A stretch of DNA of 64,000 bases from NCBI GenBank assembly GCA_023213395.1, contig CM041465.1, positions 244,535,741-244,599,740 on the forward strand. The letters are read 5' to 3'. The position numbers and the translations under genes were made by a program. Of the stretch, positions 12,061 to 25,600 are shown piece after piece. The DNA comes from Cycas panzhihuaensis. Taxonomy: Eukaryota > Cycadophyta. The notes under the pieces were generated by a model, which was not told where the DNA came from, ran no database searches, and saw only the letters and a list, made by a program, of their open reading frames with translations. Numbering within the stretch: the first letter of the stretch is position 1; each line of letters starts with the position of its first letter.

Positions 12061-12245
12061 ATGCCCAACTAATGTATTTACATGCCCAACCAATGCAAAT
12101 AATACCCAACCACTTTAAATAGTGCCCGACCAACTTAAATGCTGGCCAACCAATACTTAAAGGAGCCAAAACAACATAAACACGACCCAACCAGTTCTTA
12201 AACATGCCCAACCACATTAATAAGCACTCGACTAGCCTCAATATG
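12061..12245 (-). repeat. Degenerate 21-bp tandem repeat in the leader of E
   Basis: About nine diverged units built on GCCCAACCAAT followed by roughly ten AT-rich bases, with a period near 21 bp (19 to 22). It lies between the primer site (12852) and the gag start (11326), in the untranslated leader. Because 21 is a multiple of three, a minus-strand frame shows a repeated W-L-G/G-W-A pattern; this need not be coding. Confidence 0.65.
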
Positions 12246-12841
12246 GCTATTCTAAGCTTAATTCATGCACACAAGTCTCCAATATTCTCATTAATACATA
12301 AAAACATCAATAAAACAACCTTCTACTGCTGTGAACTCATTCCAACACTTATATATAGACAAAAAACCACCAATATAGGCTCCAATCACATCCACACGTG
12401 CTATAAAGAGGTTTGATAACAAGTAGTACCCAAAAACAACCTTATTTTATCGATTTTTATGATATTTTGTTGAAAAGTATAATGGACTTACATGTACATA
12501 GGCTTGGTTATCCTCAAAGTTGTTGAATCACCATCAGTACGTGCTCCATTAGCTTAAATCACCTCAACAGATCATCAACCTACTTTGAATGGCCCCCAAT
12601 GAGCTAACTCAAACCACAACTATGGCCTTCATGCCTGGTTATTGACTCCAATAAACTCTTATGCTCCATTGAATAGTGATTTTCATTACTTCAACCACCA
12701 TTGATCTACTATGCCTATTTCTACACATTGTTAGAGATGGTAGATCCTCAGGATAAGTCCTAGGTTTGATGGCTTCACCTAGCAACCAAAGATCTTACTG
12801 CTCTGCTCAACGTCAAGTCTTAGTTGTGTAGGACCCTATGA

Positions 12842-12852
12842 CTCTGATACCA
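12842..12852 (-). other. Primer binding site of copia E
   Basis: On the minus strand it reads TGGTATCAGAG, directly after the 5' LTR. This is the standard plant copia primer site complementary to the 3' end of initiator Met-tRNA. Confidence 0.85.
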
Positions 12853-13208
12853 TACTTAGGAACATGAAATCATATATATATGTTTCCATCTGTAGAATCT
12901 TTAACCATACACAACAAGCAATAAATAAATACACATAGAATACAGATGCACAGTACACAAGATTTATGTAAGAAAACTCTTACGAGAAAAAAATCTACTA
13001 CAAAAGATCTTTCAAGATCACATTTATTATTGCATAATAATTTGATACATTGAATACACAAGGGCTCAAAGCATTTATACTCTTCCAAGAGGTGTCACTT
13101 AATTAGGGTTGCGACCTTCTAAATAATTCATACATTTTCTCTTAATCACTTTAGTTAAACCACATTAACATTAACTTAGTGGCTTAACAATCAACTACCA
13201 TGTTAATA
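12853..13208 (-). repeat. 5' LTR of copia E
   Basis: 356 bp, paired with 6988-7343. It adjoins the primer binding site on its left. Differences from its partner are scattered and mainly C/T and A/G. Confidence 0.85.
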
Positions 13209-16200
13209 GTCTTCCTTTTTTAATTTTAAGAAAAGGTGAAAAAATCTACTACATATATTACGTATATTTATGGCCTAATTCCATAGCTATTGTTGATAAT
13301 CTTTTCCATTCAATGGAGTATATTATGAAACTGCATCCTCCATCGTCATTCATCACAAATCTCTTGGCCTTCTTTGATTATGTGAGCCCTATCAGATTTC
13401 ACCACAGCCTTCACTAGGGTTTAACTATGAAATGAGGTCAAAACCTTACACGAAAATGTAAAATGTTGAAATAAAAAAGAAATCATCATTACAAAGCTTT
13501 GTATGTGTGTGTATCCTTATTATTATTAAATCTATTAGAGTTTCGAATGATATGATGCCATCACCAAAAAGAGCTCTCGCTTTATTATATTAATCTCATA
13601 TATATGTCTTTATAAGGAAGAAGAAGACAGTTTATTTCATTAAACTAGCCTTCTTCTAAGCCCATAATCAACAACTTAATCAAGTAAACCAAAAACCCAC
13701 TTAAGAGGTATCCATACAAGTACATCAAAAAAGGGGAGAAATATTACCCCAAATAACATAAGAAATTATTATATAGGATGTCACCACTATAGGCATTAAT
13801 ATAAAAGAGGTACAACTCAAAAAACAATTTACATCAAGTGGGGAAAACATCATCCTATATAACCTAGGACAGTAACATATCCATAGGTACTACCATCATA
13901 ATATTGTTGCATCAACATAATGTCCCTTGGGCATCGAAGTCTGAAAGGACTAAAGATAACTACTAAAAGTGGCAACCTAAAAACTTGGAAATCTGTAATA
14001 AAGCTTGTGAAGAACCATGTACCAATGCTGATTGGAATGATAAATCAAATTGGTACTAAATTCTTGATCATTGACTGAAAGGATAGCTGAAAATCATCTT
14101 TGAAATCATGAACAACTACTAAAAAACTAAGAGAAACTATTGAAATGTAATAACATCAATGTAAAGCCGAAATATTTGAAGTCAATCATCCATTGCTAAA
14201 AAGGACAATCAAATCTATAATTGGAAATCCTGAAAAAAAGTTGACCAATGCCAACCACCATGTCAACTAATGCTAAAAGGCTGGAATAATGATCTATTGA
14301 TGCTATTGGAACATGAAGATCCACCAATGCCAACCTATAAGGTCTTATGCAACAAATGTAGCAGAAGATATCATTGCTGCCAAATATACCATGGTAGATA
14401 AGCATCTAAAGAAGAAGGATGCTACATAAAGTGAAATGACACTAGAGCACAACTAAAAGGCAAAATAAACTAAAGTGAAGAATTTAAAGGAATCCCTTAA
14501 ACTTGAACTGAAGAACTAAAATGAATTGCTCCACAAATACACTAATGAAAAGTGCTGATAAAGAAGGAGCAAAAGAATTAATCAGTAAATTCAAAAGCTA
14601 AGACAGATGCATAACAAAAACCAATATTCTGAAAGGAAATCATAATTAATCTCACAACTCGTGATATAACCTGCATCTATCGTGATAAATCATACAAAAA
14701 CTTAAATAAGTTAGAACTACTCCCCAACAATACTCAGAAACAAAAGATCCAAAGAACATGTTGGTAAAGGCGACAATAAAAGGTTATGATAATGATAACA
14801 AAAAAATAACCATCTACTATCCAACTAGAAACTGGTATCATGAAGATCCAAAAGTGAGCGTCTCTGAGAGATGAACAACAAGGGCCTATAATAACCAAAG
14901 AAAAACTATACTGGGATGAAGCATTCAACTAAAAAGTTGAACCAAAACTACCATGGGGCTAGATACTGAAGCTAAGTATCTACTCCACCATAAAGTTAGT
15001 AAATTGAACTATGCTAAAAGATTGAGACAAAAGTAGAAAAGACATCTGCTCAATCATGAACTACTATTGTCGAAGGTAACCAAAAGGAAAATGATGAAGA
15101 AGGATAGACTCCTAGAGGGTGGATTAGGAATAAGGCTTGAATCAATATAAATGTAAGTAATCCCCAACCCCAAAACTAGAGTGATGTTGACACAGTAACC
15201 AAGTAGGTAGTGGGTGTCTCTCAAGATTGGCTCCATGGCATCTTGACCCCTTCAATGGTGAGTTTCATGATTGAATCTAATCTAGGGATGAGGTTAGGGA
15301 AGGGAGTTGGCTCTAAACCTTCATATTCTTTTCATAATAATGACTTAATAGGACTATATAATATAATTCAAATGACTCAAACATATGACCCAAGCAAACA
15401 TGTAGGGAAATTGGGTTGAAAAGAATATGAGAGTTAACAATAGTCTTAAGAAAGTTTTATAAAATGTTGACTCAAATAAATGAACAATAAGAATCACAAG
15501 TGCACTATCATTCTATCTAGACTTATAAATAACCCAATTAAAAATTTTTAGAGGATCTTTAGAATAAGGATAAGCTAATACACATAAAATGAACATCACA
15601 TTCTTAGGTGACTACCCAAAAAGAAAGAAGAGAAGATTTCGTTATATACAGTGAAGGCAAAATAGGCTCCTTTAGGCTAACTGGTCTAATGGTGCCCGTT
15701 GGACTCCATGATGATGTATTATGTGGAACCTGGGGGGTGGGGGGGGAGGAGTCTAAGCATAGGAAGGATCTAGGTTTTGTACCCAACCTTATTTGTAGAT
15801 AAAATTACCCGATGTAAACCAATACAAAACATGGCTATAGAGGCTAAAGGCTTGGGTACAGAACACTCAACATAAGTTTAAAAAAAAAAAATGAAGATAA
15901 TCTAAACACAATCACCTTAACGGAACACAACCAAGGAGACTTATTCCAAATGAGCTAAAAGTATAAACCTATTTTTTCTAGTGAAGAAATGCTAACCCCT
16001 AATAATCTTTGACAATCTTCAATAAATAAATTCTTTAACCTATTACCTCACAATTCACTTATGAGATATACAATGACTGTTGATATCTCCACTCTTCCAA
16101 AAACACAAGTAGGCCCTTACAACAATGACTAATGTGGTTACTATCTCACTCATCACTCAAATCCTGTGGCCCTACAATTCCAAAACTTTGTGTGGAAAAC

Positions 16201-17635
16201 TTGAAAAGGGTAGATCTAAGAAATCCTACATCTACATCTGGTCAACAAGTAATAACTAAAATGACACAGGAGGTAATGTGTTATCCACAAAAGTGGTTAA
16301 TCAAATCTCATGAATTATGTATGATTTATGAAGGAGGGAATTGGTTCCAAGTCTTGGGGATTTTTTGACTCAACTCTTTAAGACTTGATTGAGGGGAATA
16401 ATTTTACAGCTATGTCCCTATAGCAAGAATACTTAGCCTCCAAAAAGGGAAAGAAAGCAAACTAAATAAAATAAAAATCACACATAGACTACTATATGCA
16501 CTAACTAATCAAGAAAAAGTTTATTGATAAGTATTAAGTATCATATTTGTCAAGCAATTTGCTTAGTAATTCTGAGCAGAGAATATGCGTGATAGCAAGG
16601 AAACAAAAATAAACAAGCTAAATAACAAATATAGTGCAAAGCAAAAACTACAGTAGGGTTGTACACAACACAACTACCAACAACTTGATTGACTAATAAT
16701 TGTGAATCTAAATAAAGGATAGCATGCTACACATGTGAGGAAATGGTAAATCGTAAGGCAGAAATATCAACTTCAAACTCATCTAAGTCATTATTAACAT
16801 GATTTAAATATCTTCCAATGACTTCAAAGAGATCTTCATTGGAGCCTTGGATAATCTAAGTAGCCATGGATGGACTTAGATTTCCTTAGAAAGCACCATC
16901 AATGTAAATAGTCTAAGGCTAAATGATATGCATAATGGTGATAAAGAGGACTAATCAAAGTAGCAAAACAAAAGATTAAGGTATGCTAATGCAAACTAAT
17001 TGAAGGTAAGTAGTGTCAATGAAGATAATACTTAGCAAAAGCAAGGTAAATCTCAGTATAAGGTAAATCATGTTCAAGGGGGATATACCAATCTTAAAAG
17101 CTAAGAGTAAGGGACACGAATATCCCACCGGGCAATGGCCCCAGAAAGATTAAATTTCATAAATAGTTAAAAATAATATGTGTGCCTTTAGAAAGAGATT
17201 GAATTATTCATTTAACACTAAAAAATAAAAAGTAGGTGTTAAGTAACCTCCTGAGGTTAGTGGCACATAAGCATCTGACTGCATGGTTAAGGTGGAGAAA
17301 GTTAATACCAATTATTAATTTGTGTGCACAAAGAACATATCTCCACCATGGAGATTAAATGCTACTTGGTCCACCAATGAGATGCTAGGAAAAATGACCA
17401 CTTTTACCTACTTAAATCCAAGCATTTATAAAGAGATCTCTTATGTCATAATCTTGTTTTATGAATTGTACTTACATACATCTTATCTTTTTATGTTCTT
17501 TAAGCTTCTTTGCACTCTTCTCTTATGCTTTTGATATAATCTAAGCTATTGAAGTGTTAATAAAGATTTATTGTTCTCTCTTTTCCCTCATAAGCTTCTA
17601 TTTATGTGAAAATTGCTAATTGGATACATATCAAG
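13209..17635. other. AT-rich region with no recognised feature
   Basis: About 4.4 kb with no long open frame, no recognisable protein similarity and no paired terminal repeats. Short open frames (for example around 14196-14405, 15210-15420, 15604-15802 and 16132-16368) show no domain and look random. A G-rich run lies near 15730-15750. It may be a very old or non-coding repeat. Confidence 0.5.
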
Positions 17636-19860
17636 TGGTATCGGAGCAAGGTGCAAATATCTAGTGGGAACATCCAATAGCTGCAGAAAAGAGTTTTTTT
17701 TCTTCTCTTAGTGATTTTTTAAACATTTCCCTATAAGTAGTTTCATTTTAAAATTCTATTCAATTCTTTTATTTTATGTTAATCAGCTACAAGTGAGCAT
17801 CATAGTCTAAATCCTAAGCCCCACCCTCTCTCTCTTGAGTCTAGGTAGAAACCCTCTGTTGAGGGTCTATAAACATCATGAGAATTTGTTATTTTTGGCT
17901 AAGCATAGTTGGGTATATGGCACTATATGAAGTGAGATGCAGATTGTGCTAATACATAGGCCTCTGACATAACCTAATTATAGACTTAAGCATCCATATA
18001 CCTTCAAGTATATAAAGGGACCCTTATAGATTCCCTTACCATCTTAGCATAAGAAGACTATAAATCGTTTGTTCCTCTATGGTGCATAAGTTAGTAGTTA
18101 TCACCTAAAAGTTGCCTTGCTTGAACACCCCTATATGATTGTAGACCTTATGGGTATGGATATTCTTTCATAGTTAGTGTCTTGAGATATTGGGCCAAGC
18201 TATAGTAATGATAGGGAAGTTTCTTGTAGGGCCTACTAGGCCAATGCTAGAGAAATAATGTTTTATCTTTCGTATCTATATTTTCTAAAGTTAAGGGTTA
18301 TGTATTCAATCCTTCTTTAATATACTGATGACACTTGGCCTATATGCATAGGCCTTCATATATACATATGATGTATTTATATGAGAGAATTCCTCTCTCA
18401 TTAATGAACTAAAGTATTCTCTTCATCTATTCAAATTTATTTTGTCACATATTTACTACACTTCTACTTTCCTATAGGCTTGGAGAATTTCAACCTTATT
18501 CTATAGTCAAAAAAATAAAACCCAAATAATATCTCTCTAAGAAAAATTGTATAAAATTCATTTAAAAGAAGGGAAAGATATCTCAAGTTTCATCATTAAA
18601 ATCATTGAAATTAAAATAGTCTAGTCTCTATTAGAGAAACTATAGTTGATTGTGAACTTATTTATCTAACAATCAATAAGTTGCCAAAATCATTTCATAC
18701 TTTGGTAAACAAACTTACCATAGGAGGACATACAACTAATATGTCCTTTGAAATATTGAAAAGACATATGTTATAGGAAGAATAAAGAAATAAAAGGTAT
18801 GAGGAGGAAACCAACATCGAAAAAGCCTTCCTTTCAAGGCTAAGTTTAGAAAGTAGGGGTCATTCTAGAAGCACAATAAGAGGGAGAATCCTATCTACTA
18901 GAAGATGGGCAAGAATTGTAGTAAAAATTCAAAATAGGTTTGCTTGATCTCTAGAAGGATAAGGAAGAATCACATGGAGGATGGAAGGAAGATGTAGATC
19001 TTCTTGTTAAGAATTTAGAATCTACTTTCATTGTGGAAGGTATGGACATTTTACTAGTGACTGTAGAACATATAATTTGCCAAATTGTTATTATTGTTAG
19101 AGATCAGAACATTCTCCCAATTGTTGTCCACAAAAACAAGTTAACATTTAGAGAGGAAAGAGAATAAAAGGGAATTACAATAATGAATGGGTTCAAGAAG
19201 AAGATGAAGAGACTTCATCACAACTTTAGCTATGCACACTTATAATAATAAAGATTGGTATATAAACTCTGGAGTGTCTAATCATATGGTAGGAAGAACA
19301 GATTGGTTTGAGATGTTGAGACCATACTTTCTCAACAAAATTGTTGAACTTGGTAATAACTTTCTTGTACAAATTAAAGGAAAAGGAATAATTACAATCA
19401 TAATTAATGATAAAATAAGAAAATTAGAAACGTCCTCTATGTCCCAAACTTAAAAAGGAATCTTTTGTCTATATTCCAATTAAGAGAAAAGAGACTTAGA
19501 TTTATCTCTAGTGAAGATGGAAGGTGTCTCATATGTGATATGAAAAATAATGGTATTTTAATAGTAAAATGAGTTGAAATTAATAATCTTTACAAATTAG
19601 TCTCCACTCATGTTCTACCTACTCCATCTATAAAATCTCTTGTTGTTAACAATTCTATTAATAAAATTTAACATTCAAACTATAGACATATTGCAAATAG
19701 ATTATTAGAATTATTAAAAAATTCTAATATGGTGAACAGTCTTCTTAATATATCTTTTAATTCTTTTATATTCAAATGTTGTATGATTAGAAAACAACAC
19801 CAATCACCATTCAAGAAAAGCATGTGGAGAGGATAAAAAATATTAGAATTAATTAATCTA
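17636..19860 (+). mobile_element. Truncated copia element F
   Basis: Plus-strand remnant of the same family as elements A and C. It begins with a primer-site-like TGGTATCGGAGCAAGG at 17636, then carries gag, two zinc knuckles, protease and the pre-integrase region. Similarity to A stops at about 19860, just before the integrase core. No LTR could be paired. The gag N-terminus is missing; 17870-18470 in its place looks like LTR-type sequence (AT-rich, ending near ATGAACTAAAG and CTCTTCATC), perhaps a secondary insertion. Confidence 0.65.
18478..19860 (+). pseudogene. Copia gag, protease and pre-integrase remnant (F)
   Basis: Heavily broken. Gag landmarks parallel A: AWRISTLFYSQKNKTQI, then SFIIKI, LPKSF and MSFEIL. 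Two knuckles follow near 19030-19130: FHCGRYGHFTSDC and a second degenerate one. The protease motif WYINSGVSNHM (19256-19288) has Asn in place of the catalytic Asp of the usual D-S-G. The last recognisable part, RKQHQSPFKKSMWRG, matches A's pre-integrase region at 22780-22820. Multiple stops and frame changes make it non-functional. Confidence 0.7.
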
Positions 19861-20343
19861 AATATTATAATTAAAATATTAAATTAGTTAGTGAGAATAT
19901 CTACAATTTTCTAATATTATAGATCTTCCTACTCTTGCTTTGTTAGATACATTAAATAATATGAAATAAAGTTAATTAATGAATATGCTCTAAAATAGAT
20001 TTTAAATAAGTTATTAGATGTGTTTAAAATAATTTGATGAAGATGATAGTATACTTTCAATCATGTAGAGGATCCAACCTCTTATAATTTCTATAGGAGT
20101 CATTATCAAAAGCATGTGAATAAAAAAAAGAACCTACAACTAGTAAGTTCATTACCTAATCAATCCAAGAATAGAGAAATGATAAATGAATTATGATAAT
20201 GACTAGGATAGATAATGTCTCTTGTAAGTTGTAAATTAAATTAGACAAGTTGAGAACAAAGTTAGAAGAGTTTTAATAATGCATCTATGCCTTAGAGTAA
20301 AATAAACACATGAACAAAATATAATCAAGCATTAGGTAAAAAA
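19861..20343. other. Left flank of element A
   Basis: AT-rich, unrecognised. Before element A inserted, this segment was contiguous with 49082 onwards, because the AAAAA target duplication lies at 20339-20343 and 49077-49081. Confidence 0.5.
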
Positions 20344-20540
20344 TGTAAAAGGTAATGTTTTATCTAGACTAATTTTCTATCTAGGTCCCTAGTAAGAGTC
20401 ATGCATTATCTTCCCTCTTCTTCTTCAATATGACAAGTGGCACCATCTCATTAAGCAATTGCCATTTGTCCCATACTCCTGGAGATGTATTTAAAGACTT
20501 GCAAATAATCAATAAAGTATAAGGGTGAATTTCTTCTACA
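20344..20540 (+). repeat. 5' LTR of copia A
   Basis: 197 bp, TGTAAAAGGTAATG to TTCTTCTACA, paired with 48880-49076. It contains a TATA-like TATTTAAA (20488-20495) and AATAAA (20511-20516), plausible core promoter and polyadenylation signals of a short copia LTR. It is preceded by the AAAAA duplication. Confidence 0.93.
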
Positions 20541-20555
20541 TGGTATCAGAGCAGG
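20541..20555 (+). other. Primer binding site of copia A
   Basis: TGGTATCAGAGCAGG directly follows the 5' LTR, complementary to the 3' end of initiator Met-tRNA as in most plant copia elements. The leader to the gag start (20556-21227) has no other recognised feature apart from several GTAC motifs (see findings). Confidence 0.9.
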
Positions 20556-21227
20556 TTGGTAAGTCTATCTATCTATACGAGAATTAGGGTTCTAAGAATC
20601 AAAGAAGCATTAGATTAAGGTAATTGAAGAAATCTAAGGAGTCCAAGAGATTCATTAAAGTATTAGATAGAGTTCCTCCCATGTACGGTTCAAAGTATGA
20701 AACTGTACGAAATCGTATAAATGTCAGGAATCAAAGTTATTAAAATCTTACAAAACTTGGCCAAATCGTAGATCAGGGTCTCCTCAACATTTTCTTCTTC
20801 TGGACCATCATGATTTGAAGACGTTTTGATGGACTTTTGGCTAGATTTCTCTGTATGTAGGTTTGGAAGACTTCTCCTTCAAAATTTCTTAAAACTTCAA
20901 GTCAGATCTTGGTTACTAAGTATCTAAACCCTTCTTCATCTGAAATCAAAGAAATCAAGTCATGATTTATTGTTTTTTTCTCATGTTTTGTGAAATTTTT
21001 AATCAAAATCCCTAAAAACCTAAGGGTGCGGGTTTGGAGCTTTCTGGTGTCGTTTCTCTTAGATCTAAGAGAGTTTAAAAATCTAACATCGGATTTGGAT
21101 ACCCATTTAAGAGATCTTTTAGTTGACACATTCTTTTATCTCATTCATACACTTTAGATTTCGTACAACATTTCATATAGCCGTACAGTCTCATTCTTAC
21201 ACATAGAAATCAAATTTTTTGTCGATC

Positions 21228-22170
21228 ATGGCCTCCTCTACTGGATCATTAGTTGAAGCTCACAAGTTGACTGAATTGAATTTTAATATTTAGAAAATTA
21301 AGATAAAGGGCCTTTTAAGAGCAAAGCGTACTTGGAAAATCACCACTAGTGATGGAAAATAACCCACTAATAGAGATGATTTACTGAATTAAGAAGAAAG
21401 AAATAATCTTGCTGTATCTGTCCTCAAACTTTCAATCTTTGATTCCCTACTAGTATATGTAGATGGTGTTGATAATGCTCATAAAATTTGGAAAATAATG
21501 TCCTCCATGTTCAGTGAAAAAAATGAAGCCAAAATTGTTGCACTTAAGGAGGAACTTTACAAGCTTAGGATGAAAGAAGGCCAAGCAGTATCTAACTTCA
21601 TAATTAAGTTGACAAACATAAAAACTACTCTTCTTACAGTTGGGAACAAAATAATAGATACTGAGTTAATACATCTTATGCTCAATAAATTACCCAAATC
21701 ATTTGATAACATGGTAAACATCTTAATAGGTGGAGGACAAACTACCGCAATGACCCTTGATACTCTTATAGGACACATTCTCAGTCAAGAGTAGAGGAAT
21801 TATAAATATAAAGAAGATGAGGAAATTAAAGAAGCACTTGTCACCAAACTTCACTTGGGAAGTCAAAGGCGAGGTCAGTATAACCTCAGAACATGAGGTA
21901 GAGCAACAAGTGGCTATAGAGGTCATTAGACTAAAAGTAGGGGACGAGGAAGAACTATTGTAAATCTACCATGTGATGCCATAGTTTGTTTCAATTATGG
22001 AAAACCAAGTCATTTTTTAAGTGCCTGTAAAGCCTTTGACGTACGTTACCATTGTAGACAACCAGGCCACTATCCATATCAATGCCATCAGAGAAGAATT
22101 GAAATTAAAAAAGGGAAGTAGGTGTCTGAAAACCATATTAGAGAATGAGAGTCAACAAAAAAAGAAGTAG
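21228..22170 (+). pseudogene. Copia gag with two zinc knuckles (A)
   Basis: ATG 21228 begins MASSTGSLVEAHKLTELNFN, a normal copia gag N-terminus. The helical core runs through KIWKIMSSMFSEKNEAKIVA and the open stretch 21498-21794 (LPKSFDNMVNILIGGG). Two knuckles follow: CFNYGKPSHFLSAC (second Cys is Tyr) and YHCRQPGHYPYQC. Gag packages the element RNA. At least eight in-frame stops are present, many where Trp or Gln is expected. Confidence 0.85.
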
Positions 22171-22863
22171 AAACAGCCTTCGTAGCAATATTAACAACAA
22201 GCTCCAATGGACCAGAAAATTGGTATGTTGATTCAGGAGCCTCACATCACATGATTGGAATAAAAAAATAGTTTGATGTGCTTAAACCATATGATCTTAA
22301 CAAATCTATCGAATTGGGAGATAATTTTCCTTTACATATAAAAGGAATAGGACAAATTGCCATAAACATTGATGGAAAAATCTAACAAATAGGCAATGTA
22401 TTCTTTGTACCAGGAATGAAAAAGAATCTCCTATTAGTTTCTTAGTTAAGCAAAAAAAACTGAGAACAATATTTGATAAAAATGGGCACTGTTATATCCT
22501 CGACATGAAAAAGAATGGTGTTGTAATAGCTGAAGGAGAGAAATGAAATAGGCTATATAAACTTCTCTCTACTCCTGTGCTGCTTGATAAAGGACCTACA
22601 ATATCTAATTCTGATGTAAATTCTTTTGTTGTGACAAACAACAATACTAATAAAATATGATATTTAAAGTACAGTCATATCTCTCATGATAGATTAGAAA
22701 AGCTAAAAAAATTAAAGATGGTAAATGGTCTACCTGATATTCAATTTAATTCCTTTATATGTAAAAGCTACATGATGGGAAAGCAACACAAGATTCCTTT
22801 TTCAAAAAGCACATGGCATGCATAAGATAAGCTAGAACTAATTCACACTGATTTATGTGGTCT
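22171..22863 (+). pseudogene. Copia protease and pre-integrase region, left part (A)
   Basis: The protease active-site motif WYVDSGASHHM lies at about 22222-22254. It is followed by the usual ELGDNF and VFFVPGMKKNLL stretches and the pre-integrase zinc region ending MMGKQHKIPFSKSTW and LELIHTDLCG. A one-base frame change occurs near 22450. The reading is cut at 22863 by gypsy B; the rest of the integrase is at 46361 onwards. Confidence 0.85.
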
Positions 22864-25600
22864 TGGAATCACGTCTATGGGATGTTGACTACACTTGATT
22901 AGGATTAGAATTATTAACGAAATGCTTTGGAGTAAAGGGGTCAATTCAACAAGTGAAACGAAGCACCCACACAGGGCATCCATGCATCAGAACGCTGGTT
23001 TGGGACCCATGAATGGTGCATAACTTCCTTAAGGTAACTTAGCTTTAGACTTTGGAGGGTAGCACAAGTGAGAGACATCCTCAGTTGCCCGAGTAACATC
23101 AAAATAGGGGTCTTCCCACCCTTGGATGGCTAGAAGGGGAAGGCACGATCCAACGAGGAAGCAGATCCTCGTGGAAGACAAAGGGATACAGATAGGATGT
23201 GTATAGATAAGTGGCAAGAGGTATCTGCTAATAAGGGTAGTGTTAGAGGAACAAAGAATAGTGATGAAAGGAGCTCCCACCACCCTACACAAGAGGGACT
23301 CTACCTCCTATGTGTAATAAAACGGTGACTAATTATTTATGTATACAAACAAAATGCAAATGAAGTATATATGTGTAAAAGATAATAAATACACATTTTT
23401 CCTCTCGTTTCTTCTCAAATATAAATCCTCGCTCTTATTTCACTTTAAGCAAGGGAAAGGAGAAGAAAATAGGTAAACCAATATATCATACAAAATGCAA
23501 AACAAGAAGGTAAGCCCTAGGGGGTCATATGCAATTGAACAGAAAGAGGAAAGGGGATATCTTCTATTGGATGCTCTTTCCTAAAGTGCAAACTAGCATG
23601 CAAATAAATGATGTAAGTTGGTTCTCTTTTACCTTTTTCCTTTATGTTCTTTTTGTGTAAATAAACGAACTAAACAAAGCAAGAAAAGACCTACAAAAGA
23701 AAGGCAATATACCTAGAAACATGATGCAACTGAAATAGAGTTTCTGCCTTATGCCACAATCACTTCTTCTTTTCCCTTCTCCCAATGCACAAGTGGCGTA
23801 AGGGATTCCTTACCTCCACCTAAAACAAAATGAAGAAAGCAAGAAAAACATAAAGGAAAAGGAACTATTTAAAAGCTGAAGTAACCAAGGAAAAGAAAAG
23901 CCAAGAAATGTACCTAGATTATTGCAGTTTGTTCTTCTCCGTAAATGGCATAATAAAACTGCAATCACAAAGGTTTTCTACCCTCTTCCAAGGGGCTACT
24001 AGAATGCCAAACTGATATATGTAAGTGTAAAATGCTAAAATATTACAAGTTAAAGTACTTTAAGTTAAGTGATCCTCTAAACTAAGAACAACTCTACATC
24101 TCCCAAGAACCAACAACACAAGACAAGGTATGGGGGAGGTTAGCATCAGAATGGCTAACCCTCCAACAAGTGCACCTCCATGCTACCCTTAGGCATAGAA
24201 AACAACAAGTTAGGATAGCCTAATGACAATGAATAATAGAAGAAACAAACAACACGAGGTTTATAAATGTTGCCTATGTTGCAAGTGTGCTACGTACAAC
24301 AAATTGCAACATTAGCTATGCCAAGACACAAAGTGGATGAGAGACACTATTTGGGACTGGAAGAACTACCTAAGATAGGCATGCAGGCCTAGAAATAGTG
24401 CAGCAAGGGCTACATATGCTGATATCCAACACTAGCCAATTCCCGGAGACTCCCTGGTTCCTCAAGAAAGGCATGAGTAGAAGAGGGGAAAGAGGAGAAG
24501 GGGGTTACCCTTGAGGAGCAAGCTTAGTTAGGTATAGAACTTGCCTTGGCTCCTTTCTCTCACTCTTTGGGATCCTCTCTCATAGCCTCCTTGAAAAAAA
24601 CTAGGAGAGGTTAGGAAGATGAAGAGGGCAAAAAGAAAAGAAATATAGGGACTACCTCATATATGCATTAGAAAGTGGAAAAAATGAAGATATTCTGATG
24701 ATCTAACCTCTTATGAGATGGTTTAAAGGAAAGAAATGGAGCAAAAATGAGATAATACCTATTGGGTTGAGTTGGAGGTAGGTTTGCCCCTAAAAATAGT
24801 AGGAAATAATAGATCTAAGATGCTTACATGGGGGTCCTTAAGAGGATGCTGCAACCTAGAAACAAAACTTGCTGAGACTTGTTGAAAGGACATGGAGGTG
24901 GAACTTGGTATAAATCCTTGCTTGAAGACATTTGTTGGCAAGCCTGCTACTGCAAATCTAAGTTGAAGAGCACAGGTCTCAGGATTAAGCACAGGGAACT
25001 TAGGTGTTACAAGGCATTCCTACAGAAAACTACCTGTGGAAGAAGGAGAAGAGAGAAGAGAAGGTGGAAGAAGAGATGGAAAATAAGGTTCTTTTGGGCT
25101 TTATAGCTAACCCTACGCTGAATAGATGATTAGGGTTGAGGTAGGACTTGAGAGGTGTTAAAGCCACGTGGCAATTTCGTGAAAAAAATAAAATCTTCTA
25201 CAGAAGATTTTGAAAAATACTAAGTGACAGTTGCCTCGCAACAAACTTCATGGTACTGCGAAGTTTACCGCAGTACCATGACATTTACCATGGTGCGGTG
25301 ACAGAGACAAAGATAGGGCAAAAATGGATGCCTGAGAGCCTTAAAAGAGTGTACCCTGGGCCTAGGAGGGGCCATCCCTCTATCCAGATGGTTGGGGATA
25401 GTCATCTGAAGAGGATGACCTAAACCAAATGGGGTACCAGAGTGGCAAGACTCTCATGAAACTACTACAACTAGAATAAAGGTGTACCAATCATACTTAG
25501 TGGGGTGCTAAGGGTTACGATATGGCAAAGTGGGCATGAACAGATCACTCAGGCTAAGTGGTGCTTAGGACAACATGGAAGTGTATAGGAGGGTTATGGA

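Larger units (their letters stand above)
6988..13208 (-). mobile_element. Complete Ty1/copia element E
   Basis: Minus-strand copia element of about 6.2 kb with paired 356-bp LTRs (6988-7343 and 12853-13208), a Met-tRNA-type primer site next to the right LTR, a polypurine tract next to the left LTR, and the domain order gag, protease, integrase, reverse transcriptase, RNase H. The ORFs at 10835, 9320, 8591 and 8153 (minus) share one frame, so the element is damaged mainly by nonsense codons. A clean target duplication was not identified (ATCTC left, GTCTT right, weak). The copy looks inactive. Confidence 0.9.

Noticed and set aside
15720-15760. Run of G residues (possible G-quadruplex)
   Set aside because: A single imperfect G run in otherwise AT-rich DNA, without the regular G3 blocks required.
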